Shown one piece after another: positions 25,215-36,513 of a stretch of 64,000 nt of DNA. This stretch comes from Sialis fuliginosa (Eukaryota > Arthropoda > Insecta > Megaloptera > Sialidae), in NCBI GenBank assembly GCA_961205875.1, contig OY540816.1, forward strand, positions 16,378,701 to 16,442,700, read 5' to 3'. Every line of letters begins with the position of its first letter. Positions within the stretch are counted from its first letter, which is position 1. A model generated the notes under the pieces. It worked only from the letters and a program-made list of their open reading frames with translations, did no database searches and had not been told where the DNA came from. A program made the translations under genes and the position numbers.

Positions 25215-25810
25215 TATGTTTTATTTGTATTCGCTTTTGTAGCACCTCTTGTAACAAGTTTTTCTAAATTAGAAAAGTACATATTTATTTATTTTTTATA
25301 AACAAATAGAAATATAATAATATGGAAACGTCGATCAACTACGTAAAGTTAATTTTCAAAATTTTTGACCTCCCTCAATCCTGCAAGGATTCGTAAGTAT
25401 TAAGTGACCCCCCCCCCCTTTCCTTACAGCAGGTAGCATAGTCCAGTTACAACAGTCGAACAAATTTTTTTTATTTTAAAATACCTTAGGTACGTAAAAA
25501 ACTAGAAATTGCCATATATTTTATAACGAATCTATTTGTTATTTCTAACGCTTCCGTTAACGCAGTAATATTCCGAAACGCATCTACGTCATGGACTGAG
25601 GTATAACTGAAACCGTTGAGTCAAGCAGGGTCGGTGTAAGGGGACAGGTTTGCGAACAAACATATAGCGGGTGACGTTGTAGAGGAAACTGGTGTCGTCT
25701 GAGGAAACGGATTATTGTCACAGCAAACATTGCGGCCGATCGCTGCGGACACGCGACACCTCGCACCCGCCGCTCTCGGCGGGGTACATACAACATTACA
25801 AACGAGTATT
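25215..25810 (-). promoter_or_regulatory. 5' UTR and candidate promoter of the GATAe-like gene
   Basis: Upstream of the start codon lies an AT-rich leader with a possible splice acceptor (tttctaatttag, ending near 25264). Further up, about 25590-25800 is strikingly CpG-rich for this window, and it may be a non-coding first exon or core promoter. It contains two initiator-like TCAGT sequences on the minus strand (near 25608 and 25597). A TATAAAA on the minus strand (25525-25519) is an alternative start region. A 70-codon open stretch at 25796-25584 shows no recognisable protein. Which element is used cannot be decided from sequence. Confidence 0.35.
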
Positions 25811-26188
25811 AATTAGTATTAAGTGATAAAATTAGTATATGTAGATAAATATTTTTTACTATATATTTATAAACTAGCCAGAAAATACATTTAGTTTTAT
25901 GTAGCACTATTATTAAAATTATTTTAGCATTATAAAATAACAGATTATAGAAATTGGCATGAAATCGTTATATCTTGTAGATTATTATATTTGAAAATTA
26001 TTATTAGTGTCTTTACTATCTTTAAATATTGTTGAATGAAACATTTACTTGATGTGCAATAAATCATTTTTCGGTTTCCGAAAAAACCTTATTAATCTTA
26101 CTTTGTCGTCCGTCCGTCCTTAATTATTCAGAGGGGAGGGGGGCACTAAAGAGCTAAAGCTAAGCAAAAAAAATGTTTTTTTTAAGCC

Positions 26189-26279
26189 AAGAGGGTCAAA
26201 TTCCGCTGGTTTGGTTTCATATTTTGACGTGTCACGTACGTCAAAATATGAAACCAAACCAGCGGAATTTGACCCTCTT
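26189..26279. repeat. Perfect 42-bp inverted repeat with 7-nt spacer
   Basis: The arm 26189-26230 (starts aagagggtcaaattccgctg, ends attttgacgt) is exactly complementary to 26238-26279, separated by gtcacgt. Any RNA across it would form a long fully paired hairpin. The 61-codon open frame over it is a by-product. Confidence 0.97.
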
Positions 26280-26847
26280 TCTTATTACGTACTTCGGAAC
26301 CCTTATGGCATATGTCCTGCTTGAATTATTTATGGTTTCATTGCAATTAAATGCTTGACAATATAAAATTATCATGATTGACTAATAATTAGGGTTTTAA
26401 CTGAAAATACTAACGAAAAGTAATTCACGATGTTACCTATATTTTTTTATATAAGTGATCATAGCAATTTAATTCAAAACCTAGAAATGAATTTTTCAAA
26501 AGTATTTACGAATACTTATAAGTTTAAAATGTTGATTTAATTGAAACATGTTAAATATAAAATCATCTAAAAAGGATAGCACTGCAGTCATTCTAATACA
26601 TTTCATTTTGGGAAAATTCCATGCTAGCTGATACTTGCATGCACCTTTATTTAGTCACAGGAAATGGGATGTGTGTGAAAAGTAATTGTGTTTTCCATGT
26701 ACGCATAAAAGTTTACATAAACAATTGACTTTACGAATAATAATCTAGCATTTGCTTTAATTAACTATTCTAATAATAAATATATTAATAAAGCATATTT
26801 CTATTTGAAAAAGCTTTGAAATTTAAGCAACTATTGGACTTATGTCC

Positions 26848-26895
26848 GGTATCATAAAGGAGCCAACAAATTTGCAAGCTTCTTTTTATTTTATT
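26848..26895. repeat. Partial copy of the CGGTATTATAAAGGAG repeat family
   Basis: CCGGTATCATAAAGGAGCCA followed by ACAAATTTGCAAGCTT resembles the termini of the element at 50326-50632. No second end was found nearby. Confidence 0.6.
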
Positions 26896-27039
26896 GACAG
26901 TTTTCATTAGTTTTACAAAGTCAGTTCATTGAAAAATTAAATATCCGATTAATTATTTTATAAGACATCGGGAAACACAATTTGTTACATTCATAGACAC
27001 AGGTAATGACAGGTATTGACCTTAGTGTGACAATCGGTT

Positions 27040-27180
27040 GTTAAAAATACAAACCGGAAGTTTGGTGGCGGTGTTTGCCGACAGAGTGTCACACCTTCGC
27101 GTTTCCGGGATTCCTCTTTACGCGCGAGCCCAACAGACGGATTTCGAGAAGTCATTCAAGGCGAGAACGCGTTTACATAG
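27040..27180. promoter_or_regulatory. CpG-rich patch upstream of the GATAe-like gene
   Basis: About 140 bp with many CpG (for example ttcgcgtttccggg, ttacgcgcgagcc) in otherwise AT-rich DNA, 1.8 kb above the start codon. No open frame or known element. It could be an enhancer, an upstream promoter or old foreign DNA. Confidence 0.25.
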
Positions 27181-27259
27181 ATGATTAATACAATTATTAG
27201 AAGTTATAGGGCTCTGTGATTCCCGGGGATCGGACGTAACCAAAGGGCAGACCGGATCT

Positions 27260-27624
27260 AAAGGCCTATATACACGACCTCCCCACTCTATCTCCCGACA
27301 AATCGGCTCTGCAGATTGGGTGATGTATAGAGGCCTTAAAGTTATTTTTATAGATCTCTGTCTGATTTAAAATTTAATAACCTTACTAAAATTAACAATA
27401 GACTGTACACGAGACGAGAGTAGACTAGACTAGACGAGTAAAGGCCTCTATACACCATCCAATTTGACATCCAATTTGCAGGATCCTTGCAGATTGGGTC
27501 GTGCATAGGCAAATTGGGGCGATTATGTATAAAAAACACTACTTATTATAACAATACCCAATGTATCCCCCCTCTAACTACCTACAAATCGGCCCTGCAT
27601 ATTGGGTGGTGTCTAGAGGCCTTT
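27260..27624. repeat. Two adjacent MITE-like units with 'AAAGGCCT...ATACAC' ends
   Basis: 27260-27337 and 27440-27624 each start with aaaggcct(a/c)tatacac and end with the inverted form (gattgggtgatgtatagagg, attgggtggtgtctagaggc). A related internal ggatccttgcagattgggtc occurs near 27481. Confidence 0.7.
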
Positions 27625-27699
27625 AGGTAATCTCGTATTGTCTCAGTATCGATATTTATAACTAACTGTATCGTTGAGGCTGAATCGATCTACATAATA

Positions 27700-27892
27700 C
27701 AAATACAAACTCATATTTTTTCACTAGTTTTTGATCTGTGGAGACCTGCAGAGATCTACAATGATCTACAAAAGATTTAAACGTTGAAAATTCATGAATT
27801 TTCAATGTTACAATGATCTTCAGAGATCTTTGTAGATCGTTGTAGATCTTTGCAGTTGTCCACAAATCCAAAACCAGTGAACAAATATGATT
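27700..27892. repeat. Large imperfect palindrome without loop
   Basis: Centred at 27794/27795 (gaaaattcatgaattttc). Arms of about 95 bp pair imperfectly and are rich in gatctacaatgatct-like words, with outer matches aatacaaactcatatt against aacaaatatgattttgtt. Confidence 0.75.
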
Positions 27893-29343
27893 TTGTTTCA
27901 AAATGCAGATCTATCAAGATCTGATTTGATCACTTCAGATCTAATTTTTTTTCCTGAGTAGGCACAGAGGGTCTTGTGAGGACCCTACTGATAAAATACA
28001 TGTTCTAAATTAAGACGGCAAGTGTCAAAGATTTTTTAATAAAAATAATATTCAAGATAGACTTCAAATCCGAGAGAAGTAGATGTTAGCACCAGTTCAC
28101 GCAAAGTAAGACTAAAGGACCCATAGATTATAGTACTATTAATTTATTTTATTAAATTTTAAAAGTAAATATTAAGCCACACAAAGTATGCTCGACCTAT
28201 GTGCTAAAATTCTGATTTTTTTTTAAATTTGACTTGAAAAGCCTAAAATTCATTAGTGGCACGGATATCGAGTACTTAGTACACTGTCTTATTTAATATT
28301 ATTTAAAAATTACAATTTGAAACATTATATGTATTGTGTTATTTATTTGACTATCAAATTAAATTGACTAGTCAAATTTTAATGCCCCCTTGATAATCTG
28401 GTACGTATAGTAGCGCTTTTGTCCAAAAGCGCCACCATTTACATAAACAATAGATATTTTTATATCTATTCATTCATTAAAAATTCTTATAAAAATAAAA
28501 ATAAATATTTACCGAAACAATCGCCTGTAGCAATCAAATATTTTTCTTTTACAAAGAACACGTTCCATACACACGATGTATAAATAATTAAAATAAAATA
28601 ATAGTAAACAAAATAAAACTAACGAACATAAATAATGTCTGAACAACTAACCCGTTTAATTGTTCGAAACGAACTAAAGATGTCGATGAAAAATCAGTAT
28701 TACACACCTTTACACATACACTCACACTTACGTACACACTCACACACCCATTTTATATACCTGGCACACGATTGGTCATATCGCGTATTCACTTCTCTGT
28801 TAGCTCATCTGATATTGGATATTTGGATTGTAATTTTTTCCTTGTTAATGATGGCTTCCAATATACGTGATTGAAATACATAAACGAAATCTTGCCATCT
28901 TCGTTCTTTAAGGTTTACGTGCATATTTTATCTGATTGTGCGTAATATAAGGTGGACTACTTTAATACGAAATTCGTTTTAACTATATATAGAGATGATT
29001 AATTATAGTTTCAATTTATACTACCTTTTAAATCAACCAAAAAAGTATAATTTTGATATTTGTAAATACAGCCAGGACTCGTTTATTGTAAGTCAAGGAT
29101 CTATACATAACTTGGTGGGAGCCCTTCTCGACTTAGAATAAACGCGACTTTCTCGTGTCAAACGATTCAGAAGGTTTAAAATAAATGAGTCCCGACTGTA
29201 GATATATAAGAGATCAATGGTCTTCAAACTTTGTCGACTCACGAAACCCTTAAAATATTATAAGCTTTTTTGACGAACTTCTTTATATCAAATATCAAGC
29301 CATTCGTGTAATTGCGTCTGTCGATAAATGACATTATTTCTGA

Positions 29344-29493
29344 GTTATCGTTGGGAAAATACCAAAAGAAGCTCTTGAAAAGATGTCTACGGCTTACAAA
29401 CTGTCTTATTCCATGGTCAAAAATGTAGTCGACTGTTTCAATAATGAAAAGAGTAGATTGAACACGATTCTCAAAGTTTATGGTTTTTTTTAA
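29344..29493 (+). pseudogene. Possible relic of a protein-coding sequence, 49 codons
   Basis: Between two in-frame stops (TGA just before 29344, TAA at 29491) the frame reads VIVGKIPKEALEKMSTAYKL, SYSMVKNVVDCFNNEKSRLN, TILKVYGFF. The amino-acid make-up is more protein-like than other open frames here, but I do not recognise a family. It may be a transposon-internal fragment; hAT-like end sequence (caatggtcttcaaactttg) lies just upstream at about 29216. Confidence 0.2.
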
Positions 29494-29648
29494 CAGGACT
29501 TGAAGCCACGGTACCTACTTATTTCATATAATATTAATTAACCTTTTTAAAAATGTATAGCAATTATAGTATAGCGAAAATAGCATTTTGAAGTGATGCA
29601 TTCGGGAAGTTGGATTTTATATTTATTTTCTTTTTATATGTTCTAAGA

Positions 29649-30082
29649 CAGCGGTTTTTAAGCTTATGTAGTCTAGGGACCCCCTTTTGAACAATTAATT
29701 TAAGAAAAAAATTTTAAAACTGCAAGATCTTATTTTTTGTTCCATATTTACAATTTTTTCTTTTCAACTGCAATGACCTTTGTTTTTTGCATTACATTTC
29801 TTACATTTTTTGTTTTTACAACTGCAATGACCTTTTTCCACACATTTTATAATTTTATTTATTTATTAAACATTGTTTCAATTTTTTGCACTATACAAAT
29901 TAACTCACTAAAATAACCCTCGCCTCCCTGATAGAAAAACAAAGAAGGTTGTTAGATACTAATTAATCACTGGTAAAAAGAAATGTAAAAGTACTTTAAT
30001 TTATGCCAAACATGTTTCACGGACCCCCGCAAAAGTTTCGCGGAACCCGGGGGGTCCATGGACCCTAGTTTAAGAACCTCTA
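29649..30082. mobile_element. Non-autonomous hAT-like element, 434 bp, with exact 8-bp target duplication
   Basis: TTCTAAGA flanks it on both sides (29641-29648 and 30083-30090). The ends CAGCGGTTTTTAA and TTAAGAACCTCTA are imperfect inverted repeats, followed inwards by GGGACCCC-type sequence and its complement. No transposase. Confidence 0.88.
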
Positions 30083-31424
30083 TTCTAAGATGATTGGAAA
30101 TTGAAAAAGTTAGGAAAATCAGCCATGTGCATCCAGAGAAAATTGCATAATTGTGCATTTTTGATACATTTCAAGTGTATCACTACACTGTTTTTGAAAT
30201 ATCTCCGGTTTTATAGGCCGTAGAAAAACAAAAATAGAAATATAATACTCGTAAGTTAATAGACTATTAATAATGCAATAATTAACGTAAAAATTAATGG
30301 ATTTTTATGAAAATAAGAAAAAATACATATGTATTTTTATAAAATTAAAAAAAAACATTTTTGATTTTTACGCTCACAATCGGCTATTTTCAACTCATTT
30401 TCGAACATATAAAGAGAAAATCAAAAAAATTATTTATCTCTATTCCCTCTACTATTATAATTTTTAGTTCTATAATACATTCATTTCTTTAAAAACTCAA
30501 TTAGTTTTTGATAGTACAAAATATTAGGTACTAAGCATTTGAAGAAGATAATTACAAATAAGGCGATTGGATGTTGAATAACTGTTCTTAATTATTATTT
30601 TTTATAATCTTTAATTAACAATAATGTAGAAAATAGGAAAGTGTACATCGGAAATGACAAGATAATTTATAATAACAATGATGTAATATAACATTATCGT
30701 ATGTACTATATTATATTTATTACATTATATTATATGATATCAACATTTTTAAAAACTGAGGATAACATATTTTATTTTATACGTATATATCTTTTACTAG
30801 GCTGTAATCTGTGATGATAAGTTAACTGTTAAGAGAAAATTTTAATATAAACTAAACATAAAATATTTAGTTTTGTAGATAATTCCACAGAAACAAGTCT
30901 GTGTATTACAATACAGTAGAAAATGTATAAATAAATTTGAATAAAAATTAACATTACATTAATAGTGAGTGAGTGTATTTTTTATAATCAAAATATTTTC
31001 AAATCAAGTGCGTTATTATTTTCGTTATGATTTTTTGGAGTGTGTGAAAAAAGTGTTGTTCAATTACTGATTATACACTAAATAATTAAAACATGTCATG
31101 TTTATAATTAGAATATTGTTTTTTCTCAAATATTTCAAGGTGTGGTGCTGTACATCGACAGCAATTTTGTTTAATCGATCAGCAAATAAGATATTGTATT
31201 TCATGTTTTAGACTTACACAATGAAAGTACGGAGTTCGAGTGGATTCTTATCAATTGTATAGTTTTTTTTTTTAATTAAAATTAAAAACAAATAATAATT
31301 GAAGTAGATAAATAATTGTATTTCTTGTTTCATTAAAATATGTAATGATTTGTTTTGTTAAAGAAATTGTTTAAACAAAGATCCCATTTTTGATATCAAA
31401 CTTCGTAGAAAATATTTATGCAGT

Positions 31425-32310
31425 GCCGGATTAACGATAGGGCATGGAAATTGTAATTTCGTGAGGTCATATTTTTTTTATATTTTTTATTGAGAATTCT
31501 TTGTCTTCTTATGATTGAGAAAATGTCGATAACTGAATAAAAAAATCTACCTACAAATACAATTTTTGTATTTTTCGTGATTAGGTACTGTAGAGATACC
31601 TACTCTAGTAGAAGTTATGACAGCGTTATCATTTTTCGCCAAAATTCATTTATGTATTATTTTTAGCAAACATAAAAATTAAAATTGAACGAAATATGAT
31701 AATATGAGATATATTTATTGATAAAATCAAATTTGTATCAACCAGAAATCGAGTTGGGGGGCTAGAAGAGCCATATGCCCCGTGCACCTGGGCTTCAAGG
31801 GGCCCCGAAAATTGTTTATATTTTACAAATATTTATAATTTTTACTATCTCACATAATATGAGTTCAAACAAAATTTAAGGATAATGCGAAATTTGTTAA
31901 AAAATTCCTTAAGTTTGCAAAACGGAAAGGTACGGGGCCCCTCGAAATGTTGTACCAAGTTTCTAAAGTAATAAATTGAATTATCAAGTGAAATAATATA
32001 TTTTTTTTTACTATTTAAAATTATATCATATTTTTTGTTATTAAATGAAAAATGTTATAAAGCATTATTGTTTCGATTTGATATGGGCACCTCGAAAAGT
32101 TGTTTGGCCTAGGCCCTATTGAAGCTCTCTCAGGGCCTGACTACGAGTATCTCTTAAGTACTGTAGGGGTACCAAGTTTCTAAAAAAATAAATTTAATTT
32201 TTGAGTGAAATAATTTATGCAAAAAATGAATATGTTTTTTTTTACTATTTAAAATTATATAATATTTTCGTGTTATTAAATACAAAATTTATTGTTTCGA
32301 TTTGATATAA
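31425..32310. repeat. Composite repeat with transposon-like ends and an internal direct duplication
   Basis: It begins cagtgccggattaacgatag, common wording for insect transposon ends, with several gggcccc blocks. About 115 bp starting taccaagtttctaaa at 31953 recurs at 32170 (shared ttttttttactatttaaaat and attgtttcgatttgatat). The boundaries are uncertain. Confidence 0.5.
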
Positions 32311-35300
32311 TATATCAGAACTGGGAGTTTCCGATTTTGTGGTTTGCATAAAAAACTTTATATATTTATAATATGTAAGTATTGATTTTTGTTATAAATA
32401 TGGAGCTACATATTTTGAAGTGTCTGTATGATTGAAGCGTACAGTAGACGGTTTTACTTCTATAATTCCTGTTATCAGTATTTGTCATATTAGTTTACTG
32501 ATAACATAGTTTACATAATAAAACTAAACCTTAAGCGTTGTTTGTATAAGGATCAGTGTCGTTTGATGTCAATAAAAAACAATATTTATTTTCTAGTTTT
32601 ACCCCTTGCATATTTGAATAAGACATACTGGTATATTTTCAATGATTTGTTACATAAAAATTATATTTATATCAAATAAAGTACTTGAATCATTAATTTC
32701 GAATTTTCTTTTAAACTTATAACAAAATAAATAAATATTTAAAGTATGAATAAATAAACCATTAAAATTTTGTCAAAAAAATTGGTGGAAGATATTTTTG
32801 TTCATATTTTTATATATCAAGTGGTGCCACCTATTATTATTATTGTCAATGTATTTGAATTTATAATTCTCATATATAGCTAAGAATGTTCTCTTTTAAA
32901 AAAAGTTATACATTTTTAAAAGGTTCTATAAATTATTTTTAATATGTTAATATTTTTAAAAGAGACTATAGATTATTAATGTACTATAATTATATATTAT
33001 ATAGATTATTAATTAGTCCAGTACATTTAGACGAAAAATAGATGTGTCTGGGGGAAAAATTCGCAGAAGGCAGAGTTTTTGTATACACCTTCATTTTGTC
33101 TTTATAAATAAAGTACCGATCCCTCGCGAGCATACTTTTTTACAGCCCACAAAAGGTGCTAATAATTAGTTTTATGATAATATCTCTGTATTTATAGATT
33201 TTACGATAATTAAAGTTATATAACGATGGGAAGATTAGAAAATTCTCTATAAAAAAGGGTTTTTATAGCTTTTTGTGTAAAAGTTACTGGAAATTTGTTT
33301 TAATTTTATGGCATGATGTGACTTCTTTTTTAATTCTATAACTCAATTACATTTCAATTTTTCAATTTTTTTAGCAATATTTTAATGGCTATTAATTTTT
33401 TTTTCTTCTTCAGAAAATATTTGTTAATTAATTTTTTTTCAATTACAAACTTGAACCCGAACTCGAAACTCTCCCTAAAAAAATAACAGTTTTGAACTCA
33501 AATAGTTTGCAACATGTTGAACCCAAACCCGAACCCGAATAAATTACGGTTCAAGTGCCTGGATTTAACTAAACCATTCTGTTCTCTTGGTGGTCATTGT
33601 TGCATAATTAGTTGTAATTAATGTTTTACAATTTCTTGAAACCTGTTTAAATAAGAAATAGATTTATTGTAGGTGATTAAAACACATTACTCTTATAAAG
33701 CTAATATATTAAATATATTTCAAATATTACATTTTAGCAAATATAAGGAAATTTTACAGGTGACTTTAAAATTATTTACAGCGGTATAATTTTTATTATA
33801 ACTATATGTATATAAAATTATTATAAATAATACATTCTGGAATATTATTTATACAAAACCATACATAGCTATCATTGTTTTTATTTTGATATAAAACAAT
33901 AAAAACCCTTTAACGCAATTGTCCCTTTCAAAAACCTATAATCAATAGCCTATTGTACGCTATTAAAAAATTAAATAATATAAAATTTTATCTATTCTGC
34001 TATGAGACACAAATACAGTAATACACATAATTTGTATGCTTATTTCAATAATTTTAACTATGAAAAAAGTATAATGTTTTCTACAAATTGGTACGTCATT
34101 GCTAGAAATTTAACAATTAGTTTGCAGATTTTTGTCGTCAAATATATTAATAATATTCAAGAATGTTATATGAATGTATATTATCTATTTATTTAAAAAA
34201 TTGAACGAAAATAAAAGTAGAAACACTTACAAGATGTATTTTTTGATATATTTTTGTATGATTCTTTTCCACCAGCAAGTAGTATTTTTTTATACTGTAT
34301 AGTTGAGAAAATACATATAATATGTAAGAAATACGTGTTTTGAAAAATAAATCTTAAGCAAATAAATTTACTGTATGATAGATTTTAGGAAATAGTAAGT
34401 CAACATTCTTATAAACTGAATAATTTGTACAAAAAATGTTGAGAAGTGACGATATGAGAAATAAATTAATAAAACTATTACTTTAAAAGGAAGCAAGGGT
34501 ATTTTAAATTAGAAAATTAATTTTAGATACAAAAAATAACCTAAAATCAAAATAAAGTTACAGTTTTATCCACGAAAAAAGGTCGAATGGTAGTTTACGG
34601 ATTTCTTACATATAACTTTTAACATTTTTAGCACAGTAAAAAAATCTATTTCTTTATATAGTATAATAAGTACTCCCAACCTGAATTTTTAAAAATAAAA
34701 GTAAAAATCTTAAAACAATGATGTTTTTATTTATGCTTATTATTTTACAGCTATTTTAAAACTAATAATTATAATAGATTTATATTAACACTTATTTTTA
34801 TATAGGTATATCTGAGTTTTATAGAAATATAAATATAAAACACTTATTCATAATGTTTATTAATTCAGTTCATGCTAACCTTAATTACTACACTATAAAA
34901 ATGTTTTTTATTCACTTAATGTCAATGTTTACGTTTAGAACATGTAACTATATGTTTAGATATATCTAACGTTTCAAATATGAGTTTTAAAAATATATAA
35001 TTAATTAAATAATTACTGTTTACACACAATAAGTGTGGTTTTTTTTTATTGTATTTTTATAATTAGTCATTTTAAGATATGTCATTCTATAAAATAATTA
35101 ACTATTCAATTTTAATGTAATTTTTTAAATTATAACAATAATAAAATATACAACGATCTATTTCACAATTTTCAAAATCAGTTAATTAAGATAATTATAA
35201 TTAAATGCATATATTAATTGACTAAAATAAAAAATTACATAAAACGAATTATTATAAAATAATAAGATCCATATAATTTTTTTTTGATTATTTTCATTTT

Positions 35301-35543
35301 TCAATAAATTATATACAACTCTAATTGTTAAAATCAACAAGTAACAAAAAAACTTATTGAAATGTTTATATGTACATTCACGTATTAAAAATAATAACGT
35401 ATTATTTATTAACGAATTAATTCGATCTACATCATTATTTTGATTATTTTACAAGCACTCAGTTGTTAAAATTTCCTACGAAGTATTATCATCCAAATTA
35501 TTATTTCCACTTCTCTTACAAGTGGACATCTAAGTTTATAGAA

Positions 35544-35971
35544 GGAGGATTTCAGAAACTAGATTAAAAGTAAAAAGACACGTGTTCGAGCATTTATCTA
35601 AATGCTCATTAATAATTACGATATTTAATTTTGAAATTTGTTACATTTCATATGCTGGATTTATTTTTAATTTTTATTTGCAATTGTTTTTTACTTTTTA
35701 TTAATTTGATTCATTAATAAAATCTAATAATTAATTTGTTACACAATAATCTTCATAAATAAATCATTGAATTTACCGACATAAAATATTTTAATCTAAA
35801 ATATGTGTTTTCGACTTAACCTAAAAAGTAAAATTCTTAAATCAAGATTCAAACCACAGTTCGCCGCATTCCCAATCTAGAATGTTAACCACTCAACCAC
35901 ATAATACATATTACACGTGTCTTTTTATTTTGAATTCTGTTTCACCCCCCAAAAGCTAACCGAATTCCTCC
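35544..35971. mobile_element. Terminal-inverted-repeat element next to the serpent-like 3' end
   Basis: The left end ggaggattt and, further in, aaaaagacacgtgt (35572-35585) recur inverted on the right as acacgtgtcttttt (35913-35926) and aattcctcc. It encloses a tRNA-like segment. The right end lies 100 bp from the stop codon of the serpent-like gene, so it may be transcribed in the 3' UTR. Confidence 0.5.
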
Positions 35972-36070
35972 ATCCATAAACTGTGGCGTCCCCTTGTTAG
36001 AAGATCAATTTTCACTGATTGCACAATGAAGTTTTCTATTAAACCTTTCACAGAAACATCTGAACAAACC
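35660..36070 (-). other. Probable 3' UTR of the serpent-like gene with candidate poly(A) signals
   Basis: Minus-strand AATAAA hexamers follow the stop at 35929-35924, 35702-35697, 35678-35673 and 35665-35660. The nearest lies inside the repeat at 35544-35971, so the transposon may supply or disrupt the 3' end. Which one is used cannot be told. Confidence 0.25.
35840..35907 (-). ncRNA. tRNA-derived SINE head
   Basis: The minus strand reads GTGGTTGAGTGGTTAAC (A-box-like, 35900-35884), a short stem-loop, then GGTTTGAATC (B-box-like, 35855-35846). This matches the Ser/Leu-type tRNA layout with internal polymerase III promoter boxes but does not fold as an intact tRNA with acceptor stem. It is read as the head of a SINE, not a functional tRNA. 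Confidence 0.5.
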
Positions 36071-36513
36071 CTACGATGAAAGTGACACGACTGTCGGTCT
36101 ATCCATATTATTATGCGGTGAATGTGTATCACCATTCCCTAAAATAACTTTATTATTGTTATTATTTATATTCCCCAACGACACGATATGCGGTGATCCC
36201 AGATCGCTCCGTGGCGACGAAGATTGCTGATGCATGAGTACTGGCGATCTGTTGGTAGGACTGTTTGGTTCCATTTTAGGTGATTGCATTGATGATTGGT
36301 TCACGTCTATGTATGACTGCTCGTAGGTCCTGTATGAGTTCATTGTTGGTGAGTGCGCGGTGTGGTAAGGTGAGGTCATTCTCTGCTGTTGCTGTTGGAC
36401 CTGTTGTTGCTGGTTCTGCTGCACGAGGTGGCTTGATACAGGGGAGTTGTACAGTGATGAGTACGCAGAGGACGTTGTGATGGCGTTGTGATGATGCAGG
36501 TGATTGTAGGTAT
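36071..36513 (-). CDS. srp: Serpent-like last exon, Gln/Asn/Ser-rich C-terminus
   Basis: 443 bp from acceptor aatttcag|AT to the stop codon at 36073-36071. It completes an Asp codon (G+AT) and reads [20 protein letters not shown], then Gln runs ([14 protein letters not shown]), Ser/Pro-rich segments, an Asn run (NINNNNNK) and ends RPTVVSLSS. Low-complexity C-termini of this kind are usual in GATA activators. Other-frame open stretches across 36276-36545 are shadows. Confidence 0.9.

Larger units (their letters stand above)
25811..35543. other. Intergenic region between the two GATA genes
   Basis: Roughly 10 kb, no coding exon recognised. It holds the repeats listed separately and a CpG-rich patch at about 27040-27180. 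Stretches such as 30100-31400 and 32400-35500 are AT-rich with nothing identifiable. Confidence 0.7.

Noticed and set aside
26173-26358. 61-codon plus-strand frame
   Set aside because: Spans the perfect palindrome; translation of hairpin arms.
28635-28874. 79-codon plus-strand frame with a hydrophobic segment
   Set aside because: No family resemblance, His/Ser/Thr repeat-like middle, no neighbouring exons; likely chance.
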